A DNA stretch of 64,000 nt from Comamonadaceae bacterium (GTDB taxonomy: Bacteria > Pseudomonadota > Gammaproteobacteria > Burkholderiales > Burkholderiaceae_C), in the NCBI GenBank assembly GCA_027488215.1, contig JAIYCB010000044.1, forward strand, positions 1 to 64,000, given 5' to 3'. Each line of letters opens with the position of its first letter. Position 1 is the stretch's first letter. This document shows positions 56,020-64,000 of this stretch, piece by piece. The notes beneath the pieces were generated by a model. That model searched no databases. It saw only the letters and a list, made by a program, of their open reading frames with translations, and had not been told where the DNA came from. A program made the position numbers and the translations under genes.

Positions 56020-56213
56020 GCTGCACAAGGGTGCAGCGTTTCATACATCTCCCTTCATGCCTTGACCCAAAGATAGGGTCACTCAAAGCGGCCAGGCATC
56101 ACGCCCAGCGCCTCTCGCGAGCACCGTTTGATGGTTGATGTCCTTTCAACCTTGCGGTGCCTGCGGCCTCAGCAATTCATTGCGGCCGTTGATCCGTGCG
56201 AGTTTTTACACAC
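56020..56213 (+). ncRNA. Structured 5' leader of the DEAD-box helicase gene
   Basis: About 190 bases with several nested stems: GCTGCAC/GTGCAGC (56020-56037), ATGCCT/AGGCAT (56057-56099) enclosing TGACCC/GGGTCA (56063-56081), GGTTGA/TCAACC (56133-56151), and GCAA/TTGC near 56176. No reading frame is supported. Long structured leaders are usual upstream of cold-regulated helicase genes; the function is inferred. Confidence 0.55.
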
Positions 56214-58142
56214 ATGACTGACACTTTGAACACAGTGCAGGACGACTTGTCGCCTGCCGAAACCGATGCCGTGACCGACGTGCCCAATGGCTTCATCGAA
56301 TTGGGCCTGGCCCCTGAGTTGGTTCGCGCCGTGGCCGATCTGGGCTACACACAGCCGACCGCCGTGCAATTGCGCGCCATTCCTCTGGCACTGCCCACTG
56401 CGGGTAACTCTAAAGACGGCCAATCCAATGGCTACAGCGACCTGATGGTGTCCAGCCAAACCGGCAGCGGCAAAACCGCCGCGTTCTTGCTGCCTGTGCT
56501 GCACACGCTGATCCAGCAAATGGCCGAACAAGAAGCCGCTGAACGCGCCGAATTTGAACAAGCCTGCGCCGACGCTGCCGCCAGGGGTGAGCCCACCCCC
56601 AAGCGTGCCAAGCGCAAAGACCCCACCAACCCACGCAACTTCAAGGCCCCCAGCCCCGGCGCTCTGATCCTGTGCCCAACCCGTGAGCTGGCTCAGCAGG
56701 TGGCGCAAGACGCCATCGAGTTGGTCAAGCACACACGCGGCCTGCGCGTCGCCAACGTGGTCGGCGGCATGCCTTACCAGTTGCAAATTGCCAAGCTTCA
56801 AAATGCCAACCTGGTTGTCGCAACACCCGGACGCTTGCTCGACCTGCAGCGCTCCATGCAAATCAAGCTGGACAAGGTGCAGTTTCTGGTGGTGGACGAA
56901 GCCGACCGCATGCTCGACCTGGGCTTCTCGGACGACCTGGCCGACATCAACGAGATGACCAGCCAGCGTCGCCAGACCATGATGTTCAGCGCCACGTTTG
57001 CGCCGCGCATTCAACAATTGGCCATGCGCGTGATGCACGACGGCGGTTCTTCGGTCCAGAAAATCCAGATCGACAACCCCCAAGAAAAGCACAACAACAT
57101 CAAGCAGGTGCTGTTCTGGGCCGACAACGCCCAACACAAGCGGCAGATGCTCGACCACTGGCTGCGCGATGCTTCGATCGACCAGGCCATCGTGTTCTCC
57201 AGCACCCAAATTGAATGCGACGGTTTGGCCGCTGATTTGCAGCAAGACGGCTTCTCCGCTGTAGCCCTGCACGGTGCCCTGAGCCAAGGCATGCGCAACC
57301 GCCGCCTGATGGCGCTGCGCAACGGCCAAGTCCAGATTTTGGTGGCCACCGACGTGGCCGCGCGCGGCATCGACGTGCCCACCATCACCCACGTCTTCAA
57401 CTTCGGCTTGCCGATGAAGGCCGAGGACTACACCCACCGCATTGGCCGCACAGGCCGCGCCGGCCGCGATGGCCTGGCTGTGACCTTTGCCGAAATGCGC
57501 GACCGCCGCAAAATCGGTGACATCGAGGCCTACACACGTCAGCCTTTCAAGGCCGAAGTCATTCCGGGTATGGAGCCCAAAATGCGCATGCCCGAAGCCC
57601 GCAAGCCCATGGGCCGTGGCGGTGACCGTTTCGGCGGCGAGCGCAACTATGCCAATGCGGGCGGTGGTTTCCGGGGTGGTCGCCCAGCGGGTGGCCGCGA
57701 CTTTGGCGGCCACCGTGACCGCGATGGCGGCGGTTTTGACAACCGCGCCCCACGTGGCCACTTCCGCGACGAGCAGCCCCGTTTTGAGCAGCGCAGTGAA
57801 GCCCGCTTTGATGCCCGCAAGGATGGCGGTCGTTTCGAGGCCCCCCGTGGTGACCATCGTAGCAGTGACCGCTTTGAGCAGCGCGGCGCACCTGCTCACC
57901 CTTGGGACCGTGGCGACAGCCGCCCAGCACCACGTCAAGACCCTCGACAAGGTGGCCGCTGGGAAGACCGTGGCGGTGACAACCGCAACGCCGCTCGCCC
58001 AGCACCACGCGGCGCAGCCGGTGACAAGTTCGCACGTGGCCCCAAGCAGTTTGGCACCAACAACTTCAAGCCGCATACCGCTGGCGAAGGCCCTGCCGGC
58101 AAACGGGGTGGCACCCGTGTGCTGAAAATCACACGCGGTTAA
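56214..58142 (+). CDS. DEAD-box RNA helicase (RhlE-like)
   Basis: 642-residue ATP-dependent RNA helicase. Q-motif region near the N-terminus (FIELGLAPELV), motif I SQTGSGKT (about 81-88), Ia PTRELAQQ, II VDEAD (227-231), III SAT and VI HRIGRTGRAGR. A charged insertion of about 45 residues (103-146) sits between motifs I and Ia. The C-terminal ~170 residues are Arg/Gly/Asp-rich, probably RNA binding. Long leader upstream and an intrinsic terminator downstream. Confidence 0.95.
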   Translation: MTDTLNTVQDDLSPAETDAVTDVPNGFIELGLAPELVRAVADLGYTQPTAVQLRAIPLALPTAGNSKDGQSNGYSDLMVSSQTGSGKTAAFLLPVLHTLIQQMAEQEAAERAEFEQACADAAARGEPTPKRAKRKDPTNPRNFKAPSPGALILCPTRELAQQVAQDAIELVKHTRGLRVANVVGGMPYQLQIAKLQNANLVVATPGRLLDLQRSMQIKLDKVQFLVVDEADRMLDLGFSDDLADINEMTSQRRQTMMFSATFAPRIQQLAMRVMHDGGSSVQKIQIDNPQEKHNNIKQVLFWADNAQHKRQMLDHWLRDASIDQAIVFSSTQIECDGLAADLQQDGFSAVALHGALSQGMRNRRLMALRNGQVQILVATDVAARGIDVPTITHVFNFGLPMKAEDYTHRIGRTGRAGRDGLAVTFAEMRDRRKIGDIEAYTRQPFKAEVIPGMEPKMRMPEARKPMGRGGDRFGGERNYANAGGGFRGGRPAGGRDFGGHRDRDGGGFDNRAPRGHFRDEQPRFEQRSEARFDARKDGGRFEAPRGDHRSSDRFEQRGAPAHPWDRGDSRPAPRQDPRQGGRWEDRGGDNRNAARPAPRGAAGDKFARGPKQFGTNNFKPHTAGEGPAGKRGGTRVLKITRG

Positions 58143-58175
58143 GAGCCAAGAGCCTTCGCAGCCCTGCAGCATCCA

Positions 58176-58207
58176 AGGCCTTGCCCTCACCGGCAAGGCC
58201 TTTTTTC
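58176..58207 (+). terminator. Intrinsic terminator of the DEAD helicase gene
   Basis: AAGGCCTTGCC / GGCAAGGCCTT, an eleven-base-pair stem with six-base loop, followed by TTTT, starting 34 bases after the stop. Confidence 0.88.
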
Positions 58208-58265
58208 ATGGACCTGTGCCTTGTAATCCTGTAACTTGTGATCGTTTACCTTGCGAACAGACGTA

Positions 58266-58300
58266 AAAAAACCGCCTCGGGCGAACCCAGGCGGTTTTTT
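58266..58300 (-). terminator. Intrinsic terminator of the rpsP-rplS operon
   Basis: On the plus strand AAAAAACCGCCT ... AGGCGGTTTTTT; on the minus strand it reads as a stem followed by a T-run, 19 bases after the rplS stop. It can act on both strands. Confidence 0.88.
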
Positions 58301-58318
58301 ATACCTTCGAAAAAGGCT

Positions 58319-58702
58319 TTACGCGGCGGCTGCAGGAGCAGCTTTGCGCTGGGGCAACTTTTCCTTGATACGTGCCGACTTGCCGCTGCGGTCACGCAGG
58401 TAGTACAGCTTGGCGCGGCGAACATCACCACGACGCTTGACTTCGATGCTCGCGATCACGGGGCTGTAGGTTTGGAATGTACGTTCCACGCCTTCGCCAC
58501 TGGAGATCTTGCGCACAGTGAAGCCACTGTTCAAGCCACGGTTACGCTTGGCGATGACAACACCTTCATAGGCTTGGATACGCTTGCGCGCACCTTCCAC
58601 CACATTGACGCTGACGATCACGGTGTCGCCGGGGGCAAATTCAGGAATCACTTTACCCAAACGGGCCATTTCTTCCTGCTCAAGAGTTTGAATCAAATTC
58701 AT
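58319..58702 (-). CDS. rplS: 50S ribosomal protein L19
   Basis: 127 residues. Typical L19: [36 protein letters not shown], and [35 protein letters not shown]. Last gene of rpsP-rimM-trmD-rplS, 116 bases downstream of trmD and before an intrinsic terminator. The C-terminal Ala-rich tail ([11 protein letters not shown]) is common in betaproteobacteria. Confidence 0.98.
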   Translation of the reverse strand: MNLIQTLEQEEMARLGKVIPEFAPGDTVIVSVNVVEGARKRIQAYEGVVIAKRNRGLNSGFTVRKISSGEGVERTFQTYSPVIASIEVKRRGDVRRAKLYYLRDRSGKSARIKEKLPQRKAAPAAAA

Positions 58703-58818
58703 TTTTTGAACTCCGTCCGATCATGCCTCGCTGCACAAGGGGCGTTCTGTGCTGTAAAGGCCATGCATGTGCATGACTGAGCCAGATCGCGGCGGGTAGA
58801 GGATCGAAAAGCTCTTGA

Positions 58819-59616
58819 TTATAGCTTTTTCGACGCCGCCCCGGTTTTGGCTTCGGATGAACCATCTGCAAGTTGGCGTAAAAAGATCTCGTCCTCCCGG
58901 CTCAGCCTGCCTGACAGACGGGCTTGCGCCAACAATTCGGGGCGCAGCGACGCAGTCAGGCGCAAGCTTTGCTCACGCCGCCATCGGGCAATTTGGGCGT
59001 GATGCCCAGACATCAACTCAGTCGGCACAGCATGGCCATGCCACACCTCGGGGCGAGTGTAGTGAGGGCTGTCCAGCAAACCATCCAGGGCGGCGTTGAA
59101 ACTGTCCAACTGGTGGCTGCCCTCATCATTGAGCACCCCGGGCTGCAAGCGGGCCACGGCATCGAGCATCGCCATGGCGGCGATTTCACCACCTGAGAGC
59201 ACAAAGTCACCCAAACTGATTTGCCGATCGACATATTGATCGATGAAACGCTGATCAACGCCTTCATAACGCCCACACAACAACACGGCGCCGGCGCTGG
59301 CCGACCATTGCGCAACGGCAGCGTGATTCAGCGTCTGACCAATGGGTGAAAACAAGACCAAAGGTGCCGGATTCGTTTCTTGGCGCGCGGCACGAATGGC
59401 CGTGAGGCATTTGAACAAGGGCTCGGCCAGCATGACCATGCCAGGACCACCGCCAAATGAACGGTCATCGACACGACGGTAATTGCCTTCAGCGTGGTCA
59501 CGCGGATTCCAGAAATGCACCTCCACCAAGCCACTTTCAAATGCGCGGCGGGTGATGCCGCTGTTCAACAGCGGGGCAAACAACTCTGGAAACAGGGTGA
59601 TGATGTCAAAGCGCAT
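58819..59616 (-). CDS. trmD: tRNA (guanine-37-N1)-methyltransferase TrmD
   Basis: 265-residue SPOUT methyltransferase that methylates G37 using S-adenosylmethionine. Knot motifs are [18 protein letters not shown] and [11 protein letters not shown]. It has the C-terminal [14 protein letters not shown] and ends with a lysine-rich tail. Third gene of the operon. Confidence 0.98.
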   Translation of the reverse strand: MRFDIITLFPELFAPLLNSGITRRAFESGLVEVHFWNPRDHAEGNYRRVDDRSFGGGPGMVMLAEPLFKCLTAIRAARQETNPAPLVLFSPIGQTLNHAAVAQWSASAGAVLLCGRYEGVDQRFIDQYVDRQISLGDFVLSGGEIAAMAMLDAVARLQPGVLNDEGSHQLDSFNAALDGLLDSPHYTRPEVWHGHAVPTELMSGHHAQIARWRREQSLRLTASLRPELLAQARLSGRLSREDEIFLRQLADGSSEAKTGAASKKL

Positions 59617-59644
59617 GGGGATGGCCCTCCACCGCCGGGGCGGC

Positions 59645-60253
59645 TCAGTAGTCGGGCTGCCAGTCGACCGTGATGCGCTTGCCAGGCAAATCTACACCGT
59701 CGACGAAAGCGGCTACAAACGGGATCATGCGCTCGACCGGTTTTCCGCCTTCAATCTCGGCTGCGGCCTCAATGACCAGCACCGTTTGCGGGCCCGTCGA
59801 CATGAGATCACGCACTTGACCCAGATCCACGCCCTCTCGGTTGAGAACTTGCAAACCGATCAAATCGACCCAGTAGTACTCCCCCTCGGCAGCCGCGGGA
59901 AAGCTGGCCCGAGAAACAAAAATCCGGCCGCCGCGCAAGGATTCAGATGCGTTGCGGTCATCAATGCCTTGTCCACGGGCCACCACGGAGTCGGAATGGT
60001 CTTTCACTTCCAGGATGTTGAGCTGCAAGGGCTCAGTCCATGCCTGTTGCGCAGAGGCCGCCGGTATGCCGCGCTGAGGCTTCACAGGCCGATCAGGCGG
60101 TAACAGGAACCAGCTTTTGGCAGAAAAAAGCGCCTCGGGGGAGGCGCTGTGGGGCAAGACCTTGAACCAGCCTTTGATACCCCAAGCATCGGTGATGCGC
60201 CCAATTTCGATGGCATCGGCCGGCAGCGCGGCCGTTTCCAAAGGCGGACGCAT
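59645..60253 (-). CDS. rimM: 16S rRNA processing protein RimM
   Basis: 202 residues. N-terminal [15 protein letters not shown] motif and a PRC-barrel ([14 protein letters not shown]). It assists 30S head maturation. Slightly longer than E. coli RimM. It starts 16 bases after rpsP. Confidence 0.95.
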   Translation of the reverse strand: MRPPLETAALPADAIEIGRITDAWGIKGWFKVLPHSASPEALFSAKSWFLLPPDRPVKPQRGIPAASAQQAWTEPLQLNILEVKDHSDSVVARGQGIDDRNASESLRGGRIFVSRASFPAAAEGEYYWVDLIGLQVLNREGVDLGQVRDLMSTGPQTVLVIEAAAEIEGGKPVERMIPFVAAFVDGVDLPGKRITVDWQPDY

Positions 60254-60269
60254 GACCCGTGCGAACCAA

Positions 60270-60521
60270 TCAGGCGGCGGCTTTGCCAGCTTGACGGATC
60301 AGACGTTCCACGGTGGGGGAAGCCTGTGCGCCAACGCTTTTCCAGTAAGTCAGGCGGTCTTGTGCGATACGCAGGCCCTCTTCGCCACCTTTGGCTGTGG
60401 GGTTGTAGAAACCGATGCGCTCGAGGAAGCGACCATCGCGACGCACGCGCTTGTCGGCGACGACGATGTTGTAGAAAGGACGAGCTTTGGAGCCGCCGCG
60501 GTTCAAACGAATAACAACCAT
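60270..60521 (-). CDS. rpsP: 30S ribosomal protein S16
   Basis: 83 residues: [23 protein letters not shown] and [14 protein letters not shown]. First gene of the operon. Confidence 0.98.
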   Translation of the reverse strand: MVVIRLNRGGSKARPFYNIVVADKRVRRDGRFLERIGFYNPTAKGGEEGLRIAQDRLTYWKSVGAQASPTVERLIRQAGKAAA

Positions 60522-60598
60522 GATTTATCCTTGGGTGGTTGGGTATCTTGGGAACAATTGCCAAGACGCCCGGTATCCTTCAGCGTTTGAGACACGCA

Positions 60599-60642
60599 AC
60601 TGGCCACCCGGCCAGTGACACACTGAAAAGCCCACTATTATA
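60599..60642 (-). promoter_or_regulatory. Promoter and leader hairpin of the rpsP operon
   Basis: TATAAT at 60637-60642 (minus strand) about 115 bases upstream of rpsP, with a weak -35 (GAGGCA). An ACTGGCC/GGCCAGT hairpin (60599-60616) lies in the leader. The -35 overlaps the divergent GNAT gene start. Confidence 0.6.
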
Positions 60643-60658
60643 CAACGGGAGCCTTGCC

Positions 60659-61180
60659 TTGCCTCTGATCCGCCCAAGCCGCGACGAAGATGTCGCAGCC
60701 ATCACGGCCATTTACCGCCACCACGTGCTCACCGGAACGGGCACCTTCGAGATCGACCCGCCCACCGAGGCCGGCATGACCAGTCGCCGCGCCGATGTGC
60801 TGTCCAAGGGCCTGCCTTACTTGGTCGTCGAAGACGCAGGCCAGGTGATCGGTTTTGCCTATTGCAACTGGTTCAAGCCGCGCCCTGCTTACCGATTTTC
60901 TGCAGAAGACTCGATTTACATGGCACCTAGTGCTCACCGCAAAGGCCTGGGGCGAGCCCTTTTGGCCGAGCTGTGCGTCCGGGCCGAACGCGCAGGTGTA
61001 CGTAAATTTCTGGCCGTCATTGGCGATTCGGCCAATGCAGGATCGATTGGCGTCCATACTTCTGTAGGTTTCAGCCACGTCGGCGTCCTCAAATCCTGCG
61101 GCTGGAAATTCGATCGCTGGCTGGATGTGGTGATGATGGAAAAGCCTTTGGGTGCAGGAGACAGCACAGCTCCGCAATAA
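60659..61180 (+). CDS. GNAT N-acetyltransferase (phosphinothricin-acetyltransferase-like)
   Basis: 173 residues. IRPSRDEDVAAITAIYRHHV start, then YMAPSAHRKGLGRALL with the acetyl-CoA motif and GVHTSVGFSHVGVL. PAT-type enzymes acetylate amino-group toxins or amino-acid sulfoximines; the true substrate is unknown. Start TTG 60659 (GGGAG seven bases upstream) is preferred; there is no ATG nearby. Confidence 0.85.
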   Translation: MPLIRPSRDEDVAAITAIYRHHVLTGTGTFEIDPPTEAGMTSRRADVLSKGLPYLVVEDAGQVIGFAYCNWFKPRPAYRFSAEDSIYMAPSAHRKGLGRALLAELCVRAERAGVRKFLAVIGDSANAGSIGVHTSVGFSHVGVLKSCGWKFDRWLDVVMMEKPLGAGDSTAPQ

Positions 61181-61187
61181 TTCGCAC

Positions 61188-61634
61188 ATGAAAAACAAAA
61201 CATTGGCGACTTGGCTGGCTTTTTGGGGCGGCCCATTGGGACTTCACCGGTTTTATCTTCACGGCTTCAAAGACATGCTGGCTTGGGTATTGCCGATACC
61301 AACCGCACTGGGGTTTTATGGTTTGGAACGGGTCAAGCAATTTGGGCAAGACGACACGCTGAGCTGGATGTTGATCCCTTTGCTGGGCTTTACGATCGCT
61401 GGTTGCGCCATGAATGCGATTTTTTATGGGCTCATGTCCATTGAAAAGTGGAATGCGCGGTTCAATGCTCAGGCCGACGCCTTGAACCCTGCTGGTCGGA
61501 CCCAATGGGCCACCATCATTGGCATCGTCACGGCCTTGCTCTTGGGCACGACCGTCATGATGTCCAGCCTGGTGTTCAGTTTTCAACGCTATTTTGAATA
61601 CCAGATCGAAGCGGCACGCCTGATCAGCCAGTGA
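61188..61634 (+). CDS. TM2-domain membrane protein
   Basis: 148 residues. N-terminal TM2-type region (ATWLAFWGGPLGLHRFYL), further membrane segments, DDTLSWMLIPLLGFTIAG, and a C-terminal hydrophobic segment. Function unknown. Starts seven bases after the GNAT stop. Confidence 0.82.
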   Translation: MKNKTLATWLAFWGGPLGLHRFYLHGFKDMLAWVLPIPTALGFYGLERVKQFGQDDTLSWMLIPLLGFTIAGCAMNAIFYGLMSIEKWNARFNAQADALNPAGRTQWATIIGIVTALLLGTTVMMSSLVFSFQRYFEYQIEAARLISQ

Positions 61635-61719
61635 TTTCAGTAATCTATCCCCATTGCTGACCATCGTGACAAGGACTGCAAGATGGTTTGCATGAAAACC
61701 CGCAACTGGGTCTGACTGG

Positions 61720-62211
61720 TCAAGGACTGTCCTCGAACAACAGGTCAATGGGCTGGTCAGCCACACGCGCCCGATCCTCCGGGCTCACACTGGCGGGACA
61801 CACATCGGACAAGGGCAGCAATACAAAGGCTCGTTCCCGCCAGCGCGGATGCGGCACTTGCAAGCGCGGGCTGTCGATGCGAGACTGACCGTACAAAATC
61901 AGGTCCAGGTCCAGTGTACGCGGGGCATTCACATAAGGCCGTTCACGGCCAGCCTCCGATTCGAGCGCCTGCAGGGCCTCTAGCAAAGCGGGAGCGCTCA
62001 AAGAAGTGTCCAGTTGCGCCACCGCATTCACGAAGTCAGGGCCCTGGGCCTGATGTGGTGCACTGCGGTACAAGCGCGATCGGGCGATCAATCGCGTACC
62101 AGGCAATTTATCCAGCGCTTCAAAGGCTTGCAGCACGGCCTGCCGTGCATCGCCCAAGTTGGCCCCCAAGGCCACCCAGGCGGTCACAGGCTCGCGCACA
62201 AGGGTCTGCAT
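61720..62211 (-). CDS. folK: Hydroxymethyl-dihydropterin pyrophosphokinase
   Basis: 163-residue HPPK of folate synthesis. ALGANLGD at the N-terminus, SAPHQAQGPDFVNAVAQL and NAPRTLDLDLILYG, which contains the metal-binding Asp pair, are diagnostic. It follows pcnB on the same strand, a widespread gene pair. Confidence 0.96.
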   Translation of the reverse strand: MQTLVREPVTAWVALGANLGDARQAVLQAFEALDKLPGTRLIARSRLYRSAPHQAQGPDFVNAVAQLDTSLSAPALLEALQALESEAGRERPYVNAPRTLDLDLILYGQSRIDSPRLQVPHPRWRERAFVLLPLSDVCPASVSPEDRARVADQPIDLLFEDSP

Positions 62212-62226
62212 GGTGTGCCTGGCGGC

Positions 62227-63774
62227 TTATTCGGCGCTGCCCGACTCACCCCCGGCACCGGATGGGCGACGGCGGCGGCGGCGTTTTTTGGGTGCGGCTG
62301 CATCGCCAGGCTCTCCAACGGACGCAGTAGGAGCGGCCTCATTCGGTGACTGGGCCGCGCCCTCGGGCCGGGGCGCACGGCGCGCACGGGGCTTGAGAGT
62401 TTGCAGGGCCTGTTGTTCGGCTTTGGCGGCTTGCACCAGGTCTTCGCGTTCGGCATCGCTGGCCATGCTGAACTCTTGCCACCAATCGGCCAAGCGCACA
62501 TCGATTTCTTCGATGTCAGCACGCAAGCGCAAAAAGTCAAATCCTGCCCGAAAGCGTGGCTGCTCAACCAGGCCAAACGGCGTGCTGCCCACGCGCTTTT
62601 CAAAGCGCGGCTGCATCATCCAGATCTCGCGCATGTCGGCTGCCAGCTTGCCGCGGCCCGACACATCGCCGATACGCGCATCAAACACCTCGTCGATCGC
62701 TTCTTGGAGCGCGGGATACGGGTGCTCTTTGCGCGCCAGACGCTTGGCCCAACCCTCGCGAACATCGGCCCACAACACGCAGGCCAACAAGAAACTGGGC
62801 GCCACCGGCTTGCCCTCGCCCACACGGCGATCGGTGTCGGACAGTGCCGCTTGCACAAAAGGGGTTTCGACCCGCTCCACCACCACATCGAGCAAAGGGT
62901 AAATACCGGACGCCAGGCCCAACTTTTTCAGCTGCTCTATCGAGGCCAACGCATGCCCTGTTTGCAGCAGCTTGAGCATCTCGTCAAACAAACGGCTTTG
63001 CGGCACATCGGACAACAAAGTGCTGGCTTGAACCAGCGGTTTGGCGGTTTTGCTCTCGAGCTTGAAGCCCAGCGGGCTGAGTTTGGCGGCAAAGCGAACG
63101 GCGCGGATGATGCGCACCGGGTCTTCGCGGTAGCGGGCCACCGGGTCACCAATCATGCGCAGCACGCGTTTTTTCGCATCCTCAATACCGCCGTGATAAT
63201 CCACCACAGTCTGTGACTCGGGGTCGTAATACATGGCGTTGACGGTGAAATCACGGCGCGTTGCGTCTTCGTCTTGCGGACCCCAGACGTTGTCGCGCAA
63301 CACACGGCCGCTGGAATCCACAGCATGCTGCATGCCTTCGAGTTGACGCTTGCTGGTGCGTTCATTGCCTTTGACCTGCTCGGCCGCGGCGTTGTCCAAA
63401 TGCGCCCGAAAAGTCGACACCTCGATCACTTCGTTGTCCCGGCCTCGACCGTACACCACATGCACGATGCGAAAACGACGACCGATGATGAAAGCACGGC
63501 GAAAAAGGCCCTTGACCTGATCGGGCGTGGCATCGGTGGCCACATCAAAGTCTTTCGGACGCAAGCCCAACAGCAGATCCCGCACCGCACCGCCCACGAT
63601 GTAAGCCTCAAATCCGGCTTGCTGCAAGGTGTGCGTCACGTGGATGGCGCGTTCGTCCACCAAGGCGGGGTCGATGCGATGCACCGAAGCGGGCACCTCG
63701 GTGCGGCGGCCAAAGTGGGGCTTGTTGCTTTTGGGCGCTTTGCCCATCAGCTTATCGATGAAATTTTTGATCAT
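62227..63774 (-). CDS. pcnB: Poly(A) polymerase I
   Basis: 515 residues. Nucleotidyltransferase motif [21 protein letters not shown] (20-residue subset about 61-80, catalytic Asp pair) and the [12 protein letters not shown] segment (about 168-179). A basic Arg/Lys tail (KKRRRRRRP) follows, as usual in PcnB. It adenylates RNA 3' ends. Its start overlaps the HAD gene stop by four bases. Confidence 0.96.
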   Translation of the reverse strand: MIKNFIDKLMGKAPKSNKPHFGRRTEVPASVHRIDPALVDERAIHVTHTLQQAGFEAYIVGGAVRDLLLGLRPKDFDVATDATPDQVKGLFRRAFIIGRRFRIVHVVYGRGRDNEVIEVSTFRAHLDNAAAEQVKGNERTSKRQLEGMQHAVDSSGRVLRDNVWGPQDEDATRRDFTVNAMYYDPESQTVVDYHGGIEDAKKRVLRMIGDPVARYREDPVRIIRAVRFAAKLSPLGFKLESKTAKPLVQASTLLSDVPQSRLFDEMLKLLQTGHALASIEQLKKLGLASGIYPLLDVVVERVETPFVQAALSDTDRRVGEGKPVAPSFLLACVLWADVREGWAKRLARKEHPYPALQEAIDEVFDARIGDVSGRGKLAADMREIWMMQPRFEKRVGSTPFGLVEQPRFRAGFDFLRLRADIEEIDVRLADWWQEFSMASDAEREDLVQAAKAEQQALQTLKPRARRAPRPEGAAQSPNEAAPTASVGEPGDAAAPKKRRRRRRPSGAGGESGSAE

Positions 63775-64000
63775 TCTTGAAACAGTTCGAGGATGCGCCA
63801 GCCACGCTCTGTGGCCAGTTGACGCAACCGAGCGTCAGGATTCGTTGCCACCGGATGGTGGGCTTTTTCCAAAAGAGGCAGGTCGTTCATGGAATCTGAG
63901 TAAAAACTCATCTCCACATCACGCCATCCCAGACCTCGCGTGGCCAACCATTGCGCGACACGGGTCACTTTGCCTTCGCGAAATGAGGGCGTGCCCTTGA
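63771..64000 (-). CDS. HAD-superfamily hydrolase (SerB/HAD-IB-like), truncated by window edge
   Basis: C-terminal part of a protein that continues beyond base 64000. The visible residues include [16 protein letters not shown], the motif-III-like Lys region and [25 protein letters not shown] (quoted in part), with the DSMND motif IV Asp pair. These are typical of HAD-IB phosphatases (phosphoserine phosphatase or histidinol-phosphatase-like). Overlaps pcnB start by four bases. Confidence 0.85.
   Translation of the reverse strand, partial: KGTPSFREGKVTRVAQWLATRGLGWRDVEMSFYSDSMNDLPLLEKAHHPVATNPDARLRQLATERGWRILELFQE

Noticed and set aside
56169..58196. 675-codon open frame on the minus strand across the DEAD helicase
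   Set aside because: Longer than the sense gene but composition is that of an antisense frame; the sense strand has all helicase motifs.

Overview
The window is ordinary chromosome of a betaproteobacterium, most likely order Burkholderiales, family Comamonadaceae (Limnohabitans/Rhodoferax/Polaromonas-like). This rests on moderately high GC, the gene order qor-tpiA-secG-tRNA-Leu (in this family normally followed by the nuo operon), pnp-rpsO, glnA-ntrB-ntrC, rpsP-rimM-trmD-rplS, pcnB-folK, and on protein sequences typical of that family. I see no prophage, insertion sequence, integron, CRISPR array or plasmid function. Genes are dense; nearly every gap is below 300 bases.

Layout. 1-5.4 kb, minus strand: tRNA-Leu, secG, tpiA, a quinone oxidoreductase, pnp and rpsO with a hairpin between the last two. 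5.4-9.3 kb: a small proteostasis cluster, with a CBS protein and Hsp20 on the minus strand facing an FtsH paralogue and a secreted Kazal/DUF4377 protein on the plus strand. 9.4-16 kb: a serine hydrolase, argH, a degenerate SRAP protein, rluE, a nitroreductase, a 46-residue basic protein, an RluA-type enzyme and a DMT permease. 16.2-19.2 kb: a TPR/NTF2 protein translationally coupled to an L,D-transpeptidase, then a 2Fe-2S protein. 19.3-28.9 kb, all minus: yncE-like, polysaccharide deacetylase, sterol-desaturase-like, EI24-like and CinA-like genes, then glnA, a small secreted protein and ntrB-ntrC. glnA has a recognisable sigma-54 promoter and upstream NtrC sites. 29-45 kb: mixed metabolic and RNA-modification genes (rsuA, dusC, five haems in two cytochromes c, SDR, beta-ketothiolase, ridA, plsY, ybaK, tas, acyl-CoA synthetase, two alpha/beta hydrolases, an outer-membrane barrel). 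44.4-49.4 kb: prfB with its programmed frameshift, a REP-like palindrome, pepN and fbp. 49.4-51 kb: an AT-rich pocket with an 83-residue orphan and a NYN nuclease. 51-64 kb: a Nudix hydrolase, an AmpE/CobD-like protein, rsgA, phhB, an M48 protease, orn, a DEAD-box helicase with a long structured leader, the rpsP-rimM-trmD-rplS operon, GNAT and TM2 proteins, folK, pcnB and a truncated HAD gene.

Functional themes are translation and RNA maintenance (pnp, rpsO, prfB, orn, DEAD helicase, pcnB, rsgA, rimM, trmD and four pseudouridine/dihydrouridine synthases), nitrogen control (glnA-ntrBC) and envelope/protein quality control (secG, FtsH paralogue, Hsp20, M48, L,D-transpeptidase, plsY). I did not find a clearly new multi-gene system. 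The most unusual items are the Hsp20/CBS-FtsH/Kazal cluster, an SRAP protein lacking its catalytic residues, an intrinsic terminator embedded in the signal-peptide codons between glnA and ntrBC, the multi-hairpin leader of the DEAD helicase, and the AT-rich palindrome next to the 83-residue orphan.
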